Below are positions 1 to 5,557 of a stretch of 7,346 bases of DNA, piece after piece. Source of the stretch: Bacteroidota bacterium (lineage in GTDB: Bacteria > Bacteroidota > Bacteroidia > AKYH767-A > JABDAW01). A program made the translations under genes and the position numbers. The stretch lies in assembly GCA_023251595.1 (NCBI GenBank), contig JAHEYM010000190.1, positions 1 through 7,346 on the forward strand, in the 5' to 3' direction. Numbering within the stretch: the first letter of the stretch is position 1; every line of letters begins with the position of its first letter. The notes under the pieces are model-generated. The model ran no database searches. It saw only the letters and a program-made list of their open reading frames with translations, and was not told the origin of the DNA.

Positions 1-235
1 GTGCTATATTTTTATTCAACCCTTTCCAACGTCTGTTAATAGTCCGAAGGTAAATCAACTTAACCTGCGATTTTGTCAGCGTTGATGTGGTGTTTTCGAT
101 ATTTATGATAATCACCGGATCACCCGTGTCACCGGGCTTCCCCGATAAGAGTGCCAGTGTGATACCTGCGAATAAAAATGTTTTCAGGCAACTGAGACTC
201 CTCCGTATGAATATATATCGCAAAATATTTTTCAT
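1..235 (-). CDS. PstS-like periplasmic phosphate-binding-like protein, N-terminal part (runs off the left edge)
   Basis: This is a partial gene of which the first 78 codons are visible; its 3' part lies beyond position 1. The product starts MKNILRYIF. A basic N-region and a hydrophobic stretch (about residues 19-34, TFLFAGITLALLSG) look like a signal peptide. The mature part opens DPVIIINIENTTSTLTKSQV, followed by KLIYLRTINRRWKGLNKNI. This matches the N-terminus of short PBP-like proteins annotated as phosphate ABC transporter substrate-binding proteins: a 'V(I)xN..N..s.LskseV' strand and helix, then 'YLRkikkRWk..NKnI'. Family membership is by recognition, and the ligand is not shown. ATG at 235 lies 9 bp after the porin stop, so the two genes are probably co-transcribed. 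A GGAGGAG sequence inside the reading frame (about codons 11-13) has no ATG after it, so I keep the upstream ATG. No ABC permease or ATPase is visible. Confidence 0.72.
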   Translation of the reverse strand, partial: MKNILRYIFIRRSLSCLKTFLFAGITLALLSGKPGDTGDPVIIINIENTTSTLTKSQVKLIYLRTINRRWKGLNKNIA

Positions 236-244
236 TACCGGGTT

Positions 245-1453
245 TTAAAAACCAAATGCTGTCTGAAGAAATATACCGTTTGATTGACGCGGACCTGCAA
301 AATGATGAATATATTCTATTTTTAGTCTGTTGAAGTGAGTAAGATCATAGGAAATACCTGTCATGACCGCATTAAATCCCGGTGTATAAACTTTTGTCAA
401 AATATCATCTCCAAGTTTACGTATACCATAATAGGGTCCACCTCGGTTTGGCAAATTAATAACATCATATCTTATGTAAGGTGTAAGATGTTTTTTATTG
501 ATAAAACAGTTCAGGGATAATTCAGCTGATACTGCCTGGGTCGTTGTTCCGGCATTTTCAGGATATTCTCCTTTCATCCCCAACATTTTTATATAATCAT
601 ATTCAATAAGAATGTTGAAATGTTTACCGGAAAAATTAATATATGGATTAAACCCATTTTCCTGTAATACTAATTTTGAAGCATCAGGATTTGACATCAA
701 AACAGTATCCCCATAATTTATTAAATTAAATGTATGCACATTGTTTGAAAATCCGCTCAGCCCGATTCTGAAATCTTTAAAACCGGGAATGACCCATTCC
801 AGCAGAGCTGTTGCCTGATAACCTTCCTGATTTGTATCAAACACATCGGACGTCGGTGAAACAGGTCTTGGCATCCCAATTCCGATTATATATTTTATTC
901 CCTCTTCTTTTGGTAGTGGAAATGTGCCATAGACCGTTCCTCCAACAAAATGATTTGGAACATAACCCGATGCAGGTTCAACCGCCTGATAAAAATGTAT
1001 TGAATTCATTAACCATGCTCTGGAATATAAGTTCCTGTTAATGTAACCGATGGGTGTAAAAATGTAGCCAACCTGAACGCCCAGTCCTTCCGATGCTTTA
1101 TAGTCAATAAAAAGACGCTCGAGATCGCATTCGAATTCGCCACCGACTCCACCTCTGTTGCCTTCGAGATTAAGTTCTGTCTGGATTGTGATGTCGTCGT
1201 TAAGATAGACTGAATTTATAAGATCAATTCCCGGAATAAATAACCCGTTATGCATGCCATGCGGAAAGTCAGGATCTCCAAACTGATTAAATAATCGGTT
1301 GGAACCGCTATCTGCAAGGTTTCCAAATGGTTTACCCAAAACCATATCGCCGAAACCATTCAGTTTCATTTTGATATTGCCCTGTTCCTGTGCATGCAGG
1401 GAGCAAATAATCATAAATTGGGCTACGAGGAGCGAAGGTAAATATCTCTTCAT
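245..1453 (-). CDS. Outer-membrane beta-barrel porin-like protein
   Basis: The product is 402 aa with a clear signal peptide (MKRYLPSLLVAQFMIICSLHA, cleavage before QEQGN). The mature protein alternates polar and hydrophobic residues in many short strands rich in Gly, Tyr, Phe and Asn. Turns such as NLEGNRGGVGGEFE and GKHFNILIEYDY are typical of a beta-barrel. The C-terminus FLQTAFGF ends in Phe, as outer-membrane proteins recognised by the BAM machinery do. The likely role is a diffusion porin or substrate-specific channel in the outer membrane; the substrate is unknown. I chose ATG at 1453. An in-frame GTG directly before it (1456) would add only one residue. The gene for a periplasmic binding-like protein follows after 9 bp, suggesting a transport or sensing unit. 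I see no TAnnTTTG promoter in the 100 bp upstream. The barrel call is sound; a named family cannot be given. Confidence 0.8.
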   Translation of the reverse strand: MKRYLPSLLVAQFMIICSLHAQEQGNIKMKLNGFGDMVLGKPFGNLADSGSNRLFNQFGDPDFPHGMHNGLFIPGIDLINSVYLNDDITIQTELNLEGNRGGVGGEFECDLERLFIDYKASEGLGVQVGYIFTPIGYINRNLYSRAWLMNSIHFYQAVEPASGYVPNHFVGGTVYGTFPLPKEEGIKYIIGIGMPRPVSPTSDVFDTNQEGYQATALLEWVIPGFKDFRIGLSGFSNNVHTFNLINYGDTVLMSNPDASKLVLQENGFNPYINFSGKHFNILIEYDYIKMLGMKGEYPENAGTTTQAVSAELSLNCFINKKHLTPYIRYDVINLPNRGGPYYGIRKLGDDILTKVYTPGFNAVMTGISYDLTHFNRLKIEYIHHFAGPRQSNGIFLQTAFGF

Positions 1454-1755
1454 CACGAGGGTATAGGGGGCTTACTATGTGAATGATTTTGTGGAGAGGG
1501 TGCATTTTACGCCCCAGGTCTCGAAGCGGTTCTAACCTGTACCAATTGATTCTTACAGATGTAAGAATTTGCAGAATTTCGTTCTGTTTTGAAGAAATGT
1601 TTAACGTGAAAGTCTCAGTTCTTCAATGTTTTAGACTGTATCTGGTTGAAGCGAAACTATATGTTCGCACGTAAGGAAATCGATTATTTTGATTGGTAAT
1701 GAGACGATCAGCGAATATTATTTGATCACTTGTTCGATATTTTTGTTAGAATAAG
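1454..1755. other. Non-coding gap between divergent genes
   Basis: About 300 bp without a supportable gene, between the porin (minus) and the secreted protein at 1820 (plus). A 63-codon plus-strand open frame at 1483-1674 has no family resemblance and an arginine- and cysteine-rich composition unlike its neighbours, so I do not call it. The gap contains one perfect inverted repeat (1549-1568) and a TATTTTTG match (1738-1745) that could be an additional upstream -7 element. It should hold the porin promoter, but I could not identify one. Confidence 0.6.
1549..1568. repeat. Perfect 8-bp inverted repeat with 4-bp loop
   Basis: ATTCTTAC, loop AGAT, then GTAAGAAT. The arms are perfectly complementary and lie about 100 bp upstream of the porin start, in the divergent gap. 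It could be a regulator-binding palindrome or a small hairpin. A factor-independent terminator is unlikely, because the stem is AT-rich and no long T-run follows on either strand. Confidence 0.4.
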
Positions 1756-1787
1756 TTGTGAGTCGAGGAAGTGTTGTTCTATTTTTG
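1756..1787 (+). promoter_or_regulatory. Bacteroidetes-type promoter for the 1820 gene
   Basis: TATTTTTG (1780-1787) matches the Bacteroidetes -7 consensus TAnnTTTG. TTG at 1756-1758 fits the -33 box with a 21-bp spacer. The -7 element ends about 32 bp before the ATG at 1820, which leaves a short leader. A second TATTTTTG lies upstream at 1738-1745. This is a motif match only. Confidence 0.5.
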
Positions 1788-1819
1788 CATCTTTGTGTCA
1801 AACCTGAAACCTATTCGAA

Positions 1820-2434
1820 ATGATAAAAAAAGTTATCTTTTTATTGCCGGCAGTCATTATGACGTTGAATCTAAATGCCCAATTTATTTTTGAGCGGAAT
1901 ACTGTTCAACGATATAGGATTATTGAAGACTCGCTAAAATCAGAATCACTTCGGCTTCAGAAATATAAAGTCACTGCCGATTATTTTCCAGGTGCAAAGC
2001 CATTACAGGAGTATTATCCGCTTACCTGCCGCCGGACAGAGGACTCTTTCAATCCATATTGCAAATTACAGTATTATTATAATGATGTGGATTCGTTGGT
2101 GCACACAATTGTGATGGAATGGAATCTCATGAATCAGATTACGGATCTCACAAAAGATCAGGAATTAATTACGGCTCAGGTTGACAGAAAAGAAGAATAT
2201 ATTCAAAAATATAATCAGGTGAAGGGCGATCTGATCAAAAAATTTGGCGAACCGACTTCCCAGAAAGAAGTGACTGATCATGTAGATGAGGTGACTGGTG
2301 AAGCGACATGGGAATTGCTGGACAAGCGAATTAAAATCACCCTTAATTTCACACCGATATTAAAAGATTTGGGTAAAAATAAAACAGGTACTTTTCGAAT
2401 CAGAATTAAAACGATTCTGAAATCAAGACCTTGA
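1820..2434 (+). CDS. Secreted protein of unknown function
   Basis: The product is 204 aa. MIKKVIFLLPAVIMTLNLNA is a standard signal peptide with cleavage before Gln21, so the protein is exported, probably to the periplasm. The mature part has two cysteines (C70, C81) spaced so that they could form a disulfide. A charged, helix-prone segment (about 108-142, with DRKEEYIQKYNQVKGDLI) leads into a KKFGEPT turn (140-146). After that come strand-like stretches TWELLDKRIKITLNF (163-177) and TFRIRIKTIL (191-200). The helix, 'FGxP' turn and terminal strands recur in many small Bacteroidetes envelope proteins, but I recognise no named family and assign no function. No lipobox cysteine is present. It appears monocistronic, with its own promoter and a weak hairpin at its stop codon. 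The gene call itself is secure from the signal peptide, length and promoter. Confidence 0.82.
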   Translation: MIKKVIFLLPAVIMTLNLNAQFIFERNTVQRYRIIEDSLKSESLRLQKYKVTADYFPGAKPLQEYYPLTCRRTEDSFNPYCKLQYYYNDVDSLVHTIVMEWNLMNQITDLTKDQELITAQVDRKEEYIQKYNQVKGDLIKKFGEPTSQKEVTDHVDEVTGEATWELLDKRIKITLNFTPILKDLGKNKTGTFRIRIKTILKSRP

Positions 2435-2442
2435 TTTTGTTT
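2420..2442 (+). terminator. Weak AT-rich hairpin over the stop codon of the 1820 gene
   Basis: AAATCAA (2420-2426), loop GACC, TTGATTT (2431-2437), then TGTTTAAT. The stem is 7 bp, AT-rich, and overlaps the TGA stop (2432-2434). It is a possible weak terminator; the T-tract is interrupted by one G. Confidence 0.3.
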
Positions 2443-2467
2443 AATAAAAAACTTGATCACCGTCATT

Positions 2468-2496
2468 TTTGATTGCTTTGTTCCGTGATACTTTTG
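2468..2496 (+). promoter_or_regulatory. Bacteroidetes-type promoter for hsp20
   Basis: TTTG at 2468-2471 and TACTTTTG at 2489-2496 (TAnnTTTG) are separated by 17 bp, matching the -33/-7 pattern of the Bacteroidetes primary sigma factor. Transcription would start near 2503, giving a leader of about 45 nt that is very rich in A, as is usual for efficient initiation in this phylum. I see no CIRCE element or other heat-shock operator. Confidence 0.55.
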
Positions 2497-2547
2497 GCAT
2501 GTGAAAATTATCACAAAAACTAAAAGTCAAATTTAAAAACAATCAAA

Positions 2548-3006
2548 ATGACACTCCTTGCAAAAAGAAATGGTACTACGTTACCAAGGTTGCTGAGCAA
2601 CGTGCTCGAAAGCGACGATTTTTTCGGAACGAATCTGTTCGACAGAGGAAATTTTTTCCTTCCTAATCTGGTCTCTGAAATTCCCCCGGCAAATGTAACC
2701 GAGAGAAAAGGTGATTTTTTAATTGAGCTTGCTGTTCCAGGTCTTGAGAAAAAAGATTTCAAGGTTGAAATGGAAAACGGGCTTCTCTCGATCAGCGCAG
2801 AAAAAGAGGAAAAACGCGAAGAAAATTCTCTCGACCTTACTCGTAAAGAATATTTCTATGGTAAATTCTGCCGCACATTCCGCTTACCGGAAAATACAAA
2901 GGAAGATAAAATAAAAGCAGAATATGCAAATGGAATTCTGAAAGTTGAGATTCCTAAAAAAGAAATTACTTTAACAAAAACCACGAAGGAAATTCAGGTT
3001 TCCTGA
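2548..3006 (+). CDS. Small heat-shock protein, Hsp20/alpha-crystallin family
   Basis: The product is 152 aa, the usual size for bacterial small heat-shock proteins. These are ATP-independent cytoplasmic holdases that bind unfolding proteins. After a variable N-terminal arm (1-44) comes the alpha-crystallin domain (about 45-138). It opens IPPANVTERKGDFLIELAVP, continues GLEKKDFKVEMENGLLSIS, and closes with the family signature A-x-x-x-N-G-I-L at 124-131 followed by KVEIPKK. The short tail ends KEIQVS; its I-Q-V resembles the I-x-I/V motif that docks subunits into oligomers. ATG at 2548 follows an A-rich leader. A strong hairpin terminator follows the stop, and a BON-domain gene starts 66 bp after it in the same direction, which suggests a stress pair. 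Confidence 0.95.
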   Translation: MTLLAKRNGTTLPRLLSNVLESDDFFGTNLFDRGNFFLPNLVSEIPPANVTERKGDFLIELAVPGLEKKDFKVEMENGLLSISAEKEEKREENSLDLTRKEYFYGKFCRTFRLPENTKEDKIKAEYANGILKVEIPKKEITLTKTTKEIQVS

Positions 3007-3012
3007 CGGAAC

Positions 3013-3048
3013 AATTCTCCGATCCCGTAAGGTCGGAGAATTTTTTTT
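3013..3048 (+). terminator. Rho-independent terminator after hsp20
   Basis: AATTCTCCGA (3013-3022) pairs perfectly with TCGGAGAATT (3033-3042) across a 10-nt loop. An eight-T run follows (3041-3048). CC and GG in the loop could extend the stem beyond a bulged T. It sits 6 bp after the hsp20 stop and 24 bp before the BON gene start, so it should cut or lower transcription into the BON gene. Confidence 0.85.
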
Positions 3049-3060
3049 AAACCAATTAAA

Positions 3061-3074
3061 ATATATATATATAT
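3061..3074 (+). repeat. (AT)7 dinucleotide tract running into a start codon
   Basis: Seven uninterrupted AT units end with the A and T of the BON gene's ATG (3073-3075). The tract fills the last 12 bases of the leader. Changes in unit number would alter the distance between the terminator and the start codon, and the leader structure, without touching the reading frame. Confidence 0.85.
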
Positions 3075-3726
3075 GAAAACAAATCTGGAATTACAGAAAG
3101 ACGTACAGGATGAGCTTCTTTGGGAGCCAAGACTTGATTCGGCGGAGATAGGTGTTATTGTGAAGGATGGGATCGTTACTTTAACGGGTTTTATCGACAG
3201 TCATGCCAAGAAACTTGCTGCGGAGAGAGCTGCGGAAAGAGTTGCGGGTGTGAAGGCAGTTGTGCAACAACTCATCGTAAAATTGGAAAACTCAGGGAGA
3301 AGGACTGATGCAGATGTTGCAAAAGCCGCACTACATGCATTGAAATGGAATAGTTCCGTTCCTGATGATAAATTAAAAATCAGGGTTGAAGACGGTTGGA
3401 TTTATCTTGAGGGAGAATTGGATTGGCAATATCAAAAAGACGCCGCAGCTTCCTGCGTTGAGAATCTTATCGGAGTTGTTGGTGTAACAAATCTCATCAG
3501 CATTAAACCGGGATTAAGTACGAAGGTAATTAAAAATAATATTAAGGATGCTTTACACCGGAACGCTGCAATCGAAGCGGATAATATTCGTATCGAAACA
3601 ACCGGAAATAAAGTAATTCTCAAAGGGAACGCCCATTCTTGGTTTGAAAGGAAGGAAATTGAAAAGGCGGCCTGGTGCGCTCCCGGAGTTACAAATGTTG
3701 AGGATGATATCTTAGTTTCTCTGTGA
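3073..3726 (+). CDS. Three-BON-domain protein, cytoplasmic
   Basis: The product is 217 aa made of three BON domains end to end, at about residues 4-71, 79-146 and 150-217. Each has a helix, then 'I.V.dG.V.L.G.(V)' strands, a helix with charged residues (for example KLAAERAAERV), and a closing 'G V . . V . (N/D) . . . V' strand. Examples are VKDGIVTLTGFID (30-42), VEDGWIYLEGELD (105-117) and TTGNKVILKGNAH (176-188), and the closing AGVKAVVQQL, VGVTNLISI and PGVTNVEDDI. BON domains are thought to bind phospholipids or other ligands. OsmY-type proteins are periplasmic, but no signal peptide or membrane segment is present here, so this one is probably cytoplasmic. The stress role is inferred from the neighbouring hsp20. 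The gene has its own terminator but no recognisable promoter in the 24 bp after the hsp20 terminator. Confidence 0.92.
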   Translation: MKTNLELQKDVQDELLWEPRLDSAEIGVIVKDGIVTLTGFIDSHAKKLAAERAAERVAGVKAVVQQLIVKLENSGRRTDADVAKAALHALKWNSSVPDDKLKIRVEDGWIYLEGELDWQYQKDAAASCVENLIGVVGVTNLISIKPGLSTKVIKNNIKDALHRNAAIEADNIRIETTGNKVILKGNAHSWFERKEIEKAAWCAPGVTNVEDDILVSL

Positions 3727-3745
3727 TATTTTCACTCACATTTGC

Positions 3746-3771
3746 AAAAGGGAGCTTATGCTCCCTTTTTT
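3746..3771 (+). terminator. Rho-independent terminator after the BON gene
   Basis: AAAAGGGAGC (3746-3755), loop TTAT, GCTCCCTTTT (3760-3769), with the T-run continuing to 3771 and a further T-rich stretch after it. The 10-bp stem is perfect. It lies 19 bp after the stop codon. Confidence 0.88.
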
Positions 3772-3789
3772 ATTTTTATAGGAATTACT

Positions 3790-3797
3790 TACCTTCG
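3790..3797 (+). promoter_or_regulatory. Possible -7 element for the SUMF1-like gene
   Basis: TACCTTCG resembles TAnnTTTG with one change (T to C). It lies 21 bp before the ATG at 3819. No convincing -33 box is seen, because the upstream region is the T-tract of the preceding terminator. Confidence 0.3.
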
Positions 3798-3818
3798 TAC
3801 TGATAAATTAATTTTCTT

Positions 3819-4607
3819 ATGAACAAGACAATCACAATTATTACGGTCTTCTTATTTCTGTCTGTTACCCTCTTTTCGCAAGTTAATGACTCCACGAAAA
3901 AGTCTGAAAAAGAAATCCTTAAAGAATTTCAAAATAATATGATTTTGGTGAAAGGAGGCCAATTTTATATGGGCTGCACAGGTGAGCAGATCAGTGATTG
4001 TAGCGATTCCGAAAAACCATATCATAAAGTGGAGGTCAGTAGTTTTTCTCTCAGCAAATATGAAGTGACGCAAGAACTGTATTCTGAAGTAATGGGTAAT
4101 AATCCGAGTTCTGAAAAAAATTGTTCCCATTGTCCCGTCGAACAAGTGAGCTGGCAAGATGCGCAATCATTTATAACTAAACTTAATGCACTCACAGGTA
4201 AAAGATACAGATTGCCTACAGAATCAGAGTGGGAGTACGCAGCAAGAGGCGGAGATAAAAGTCTCGAGTTTAAGTTTCCGGGTAGTAACAATATCGATGA
4301 AATAGCGTGGTATGATAGTAATAGCAATAACACAACACATCCGGTAGGACAAAAACGGGCGAACGAAAATGGATTGTATGATATGGCAGGTAATGTGTGG
4401 GAGTTATGCAGCGATTGGTACGATGCAAATTATTATGCCGGTATGCCCTACATCGACCCCAAAGGACCGACTGACGGCACAATGCGGGTTATACGTGGCG
4501 GTGCCTGGAGCTACGAAGTTATGGACTGCCGGGTTTCTTCCCGTTTCTACTTTGAACCGAAAGATCGGGATGTTAATATAGGTTTCCGGCTTGCTTTGGA
4601 TAATTAA
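3819..4607 (+). CDS. Secreted SUMF1/FGE-fold (formylglycine-generating-enzyme-like) protein
   Basis: The product is 262 aa with a signal peptide (MNKTITIITVFLFLSVTLFS, before Gln21) and a short charged linker. One FGE-sulfatase (SUMF1) domain spans about residues 38-262. Family landmarks are MILVKGGQFYMG (41-52), SKYEVTQELY (79-88), PVEQVSWQDA (106-115), YRLPTESEWEYAARGG (130-145), NGLYDMAGNVWELCSDWY (184-201), RVIRGGAW (223-230) and IGFRLA (254-259). True formylglycine-generating enzymes use two cysteines after the 'GGS(Y/W)' motif. By my alignment the second is kept (C237) and the first is replaced by Tyr232, so sulfatase activation is doubtful. Such proteins in Bacteroidetes are often structural (compare GldK/GldJ) or of unknown role. 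C53, C61 and an N-C-S-H-C pair (C102, C105) are extra and could form disulfides or bind metal. The stop is 2 bp from the convergent cytochrome gene. Confidence 0.9.
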   Translation: MNKTITIITVFLFLSVTLFSQVNDSTKKSEKEILKEFQNNMILVKGGQFYMGCTGEQISDCSDSEKPYHKVEVSSFSLSKYEVTQELYSEVMGNNPSSEKNCSHCPVEQVSWQDAQSFITKLNALTGKRYRLPTESEWEYAARGGDKSLEFKFPGSNNIDEIAWYDSNSNNTTHPVGQKRANENGLYDMAGNVWELCSDWYDANYYAGMPYIDPKGPTDGTMRVIRGGAWSYEVMDCRVSSRFYFEPKDRDVNIGFRLALDN

Positions 4608-4609
4608 CA

Positions 4610-5140
4610 CTAATCCTCATCATCCTCTTCACCGTATTTCTTTATCCAGTTCTTATATTCTTCAGGCGTCATTTTTTTGAATTTATTCACGAGAAAAGCG
4701 GTCATATCCCAAATGATTGCGTCTTTGTGTGAAGGTCCGTATGCCGGCATGCTGGTCATTTTAATACCGTTTTTAATGATCCAGAATCCTTCATCAGGAT
4801 CGGGCATATCGTCTTTTTTTGCGAACTCAGGTGGTTTAGGGTAAAGACCTTTCACCATAGCATCGGGACGAATCCCCGGAGCTCCGTGACACATTACACA
4901 CATTTCATTATACTCTCTGAAACCAGCTATATACATAGTTGTATCATCCAATTTCGGAACTTTAATCTCCTTCAACCTGCTATCGATCGAATGATGTTTT
5001 GTCGTGCGAATCATCCATTTCGTCAATCCGTTGTGTGGTGTTGTTTGACTTACATCATACCATCCCGTGTACATGTAAATCGTAAATCCACCCGCGAGAA
5101 CAATTAATGTTATCACAACTGTTAGAATAATTTTTTTCAT
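4610..5140 (-). CDS. Membrane-anchored monohaem cytochrome c
   Basis: The product is 176 aa. Residues 4-26 form one uncleaved-looking membrane anchor (IILTVVITLIVLAGGF), and the rest faces the periplasm. The haem c site is CVMCHG (C81, C84, axial H85). The second axial ligand is probably M131 in KNGIKMTSMPAYG. The region before the haem site (WYDVSQTTPHNG, TTKHHSIDSRLKEIKVP) and the PKPPEF and W-D-M-T-A-F-L segments fit a known class of small anchored cytochromes that shuttle electrons in respiratory chains. The partner is unknown. The tail is strongly acidic (GEEDDED). I chose ATG at 5140. The longer frame begins at TTG 5158, which lies inside a perfect TATATTTG promoter element, so that start cannot be used by this promoter. 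No terminator is visible at the 3' end. Confidence 0.9.
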   Translation of the reverse strand: MKKIILTVVITLIVLAGGFTIYMYTGWYDVSQTTPHNGLTKWMIRTTKHHSIDSRLKEIKVPKLDDTTMYIAGFREYNEMCVMCHGAPGIRPDAMVKGLYPKPPEFAKKDDMPDPDEGFWIIKNGIKMTSMPAYGPSHKDAIIWDMTAFLVNKFKKMTPEEYKNWIKKYGEEDDED

Positions 5141-5155
5141 AAGATGTATTTTGTG

Positions 5156-5163
5156 CAAATATA
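5156..5163 (-). promoter_or_regulatory. Bacteroidetes -7 element for the cytochrome gene
   Basis: Reading the minus strand, TATATTTG matches TAnnTTTG exactly and lies 15 nt before the ATG at 5140. Transcription would then start about 8-10 nt before that ATG, a very short leader. The -33 box is not clear. The element fixes the start codon of the cytochrome gene. Confidence 0.5.
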
Positions 5164-5221
5164 AATATACCCGCCAAACTTCGGTATTCCGTTAACCAGG
5201 AAAAGAGTAATTGTTGAAAAA

Positions 5222-5229
5222 TAAATTTG
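5222..5229 (+). promoter_or_regulatory. Possible -7 element upstream of the DUF1640-like pseudogene
   Basis: TAAATTTG matches TAnnTTTG and lies about 50 bp before ATG 5281. I see no matching -33 box at the right distance. This is weak, since such AT-rich octamers occur by chance. Confidence 0.25.
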
Positions 5230-5280
5230 AATTTCGTATATAGGGGGTATGCTTTTGTGTCGTACTTAAAATCCTTTTGT

Positions 5281-5557
5281 ATGCGTAACGCAATTGCATT
5301 CGACACTCTCGCTTATACAAAAAAACTAATGGGAGCAGGTTTTACACAGTCAGGCAGAAATCCAGGGTGAGGCAATTGCTGAAGCTATGGAGAGTAATTT
5401 GGCAACAAAGCATGACCTGAAAGAACTGGAGCTCCGGCTCATCATTCGCATGGGTGCGATTCAGGCAGCTACAATCGCTATCCTTGCAACCCTGATGAAA
5501 CTCATTCATCAAAACTCCCAACACTATTCATTCAGCGATAATTCCCCTCACTATTAA
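5281..5557 (+). pseudogene. Frameshifted DUF1640/CCDC90-like coiled-coil membrane protein
   Basis: Two frames join into one recognisable protein of about 92 aa. Frame 1 (5281-5349) gives MRNAIAFDTLAYTKKLMGAG then FTQ, and stops at TGA 5368-5370. From 5351 the next frame continues QAEIQGEAIAEAMESNLATK, then HDLKELELRLIIRMGAIQA and ATIAILATLMKLI, to TAA at 5555-5557. This is the order of the DUF1640/CCDC90 family: 'FDTl.f...L..aGF...QA...' head, 'ATK.DLKELE.RL' coiled coil, and one C-terminal membrane helix. The lone T at 5350 is left where one codon is expected, so loss of two bases (for example TCACAG to TCAG) would explain the break. No slippery heptamer supports programmed frameshifting. 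A shorter frame from ATG 5387 could still make the coiled coil and helix. The last residues (SDNSPHY) are encoded by the repeat at 5533-5550. The family's function is not established in bacteria. Confidence 0.72.

Noticed and set aside
1483..1674. 63-codon plus-strand open frame in the divergent gap
   Set aside because: No signal peptide, domain or promoter; odd composition; probably a chance frame.
2520..2762. 80-codon minus-strand frame opposite the hsp20 start
   Set aside because: Antisense to a clear Hsp20 gene and its leader; no independent support.
3061..3074. AT tract as the promoter of the BON gene
   Set aside because: It reaches into the start codon and lacks TTTG; transcription from it would begin inside the gene.
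3852..4166. 104-codon minus-strand frame, with a similar one at 4022-4333
   Set aside because: Both lie opposite the SUMF1 domain, whose motifs are intact on the plus strand; they show no domain.
5141..5158. Six-residue N-terminal extension (TTG start) of the cytochrome
   Set aside because: The TTG is part of a perfect -7 promoter element, and MKKIILTVV is a typical anchor start.
5344..5356. Programmed ribosomal frameshift at the DUF1640 break
   Set aside because: No slippery run such as a homopolymer heptamer and no downstream pseudoknot was seen; a small deletion explains it better.
5342..5524. Minus-strand 60-codon frame between the cytochrome and rplS
   Set aside because: It is the reverse of the DUF1640-like coding region, which has clear family character on the plus strand.
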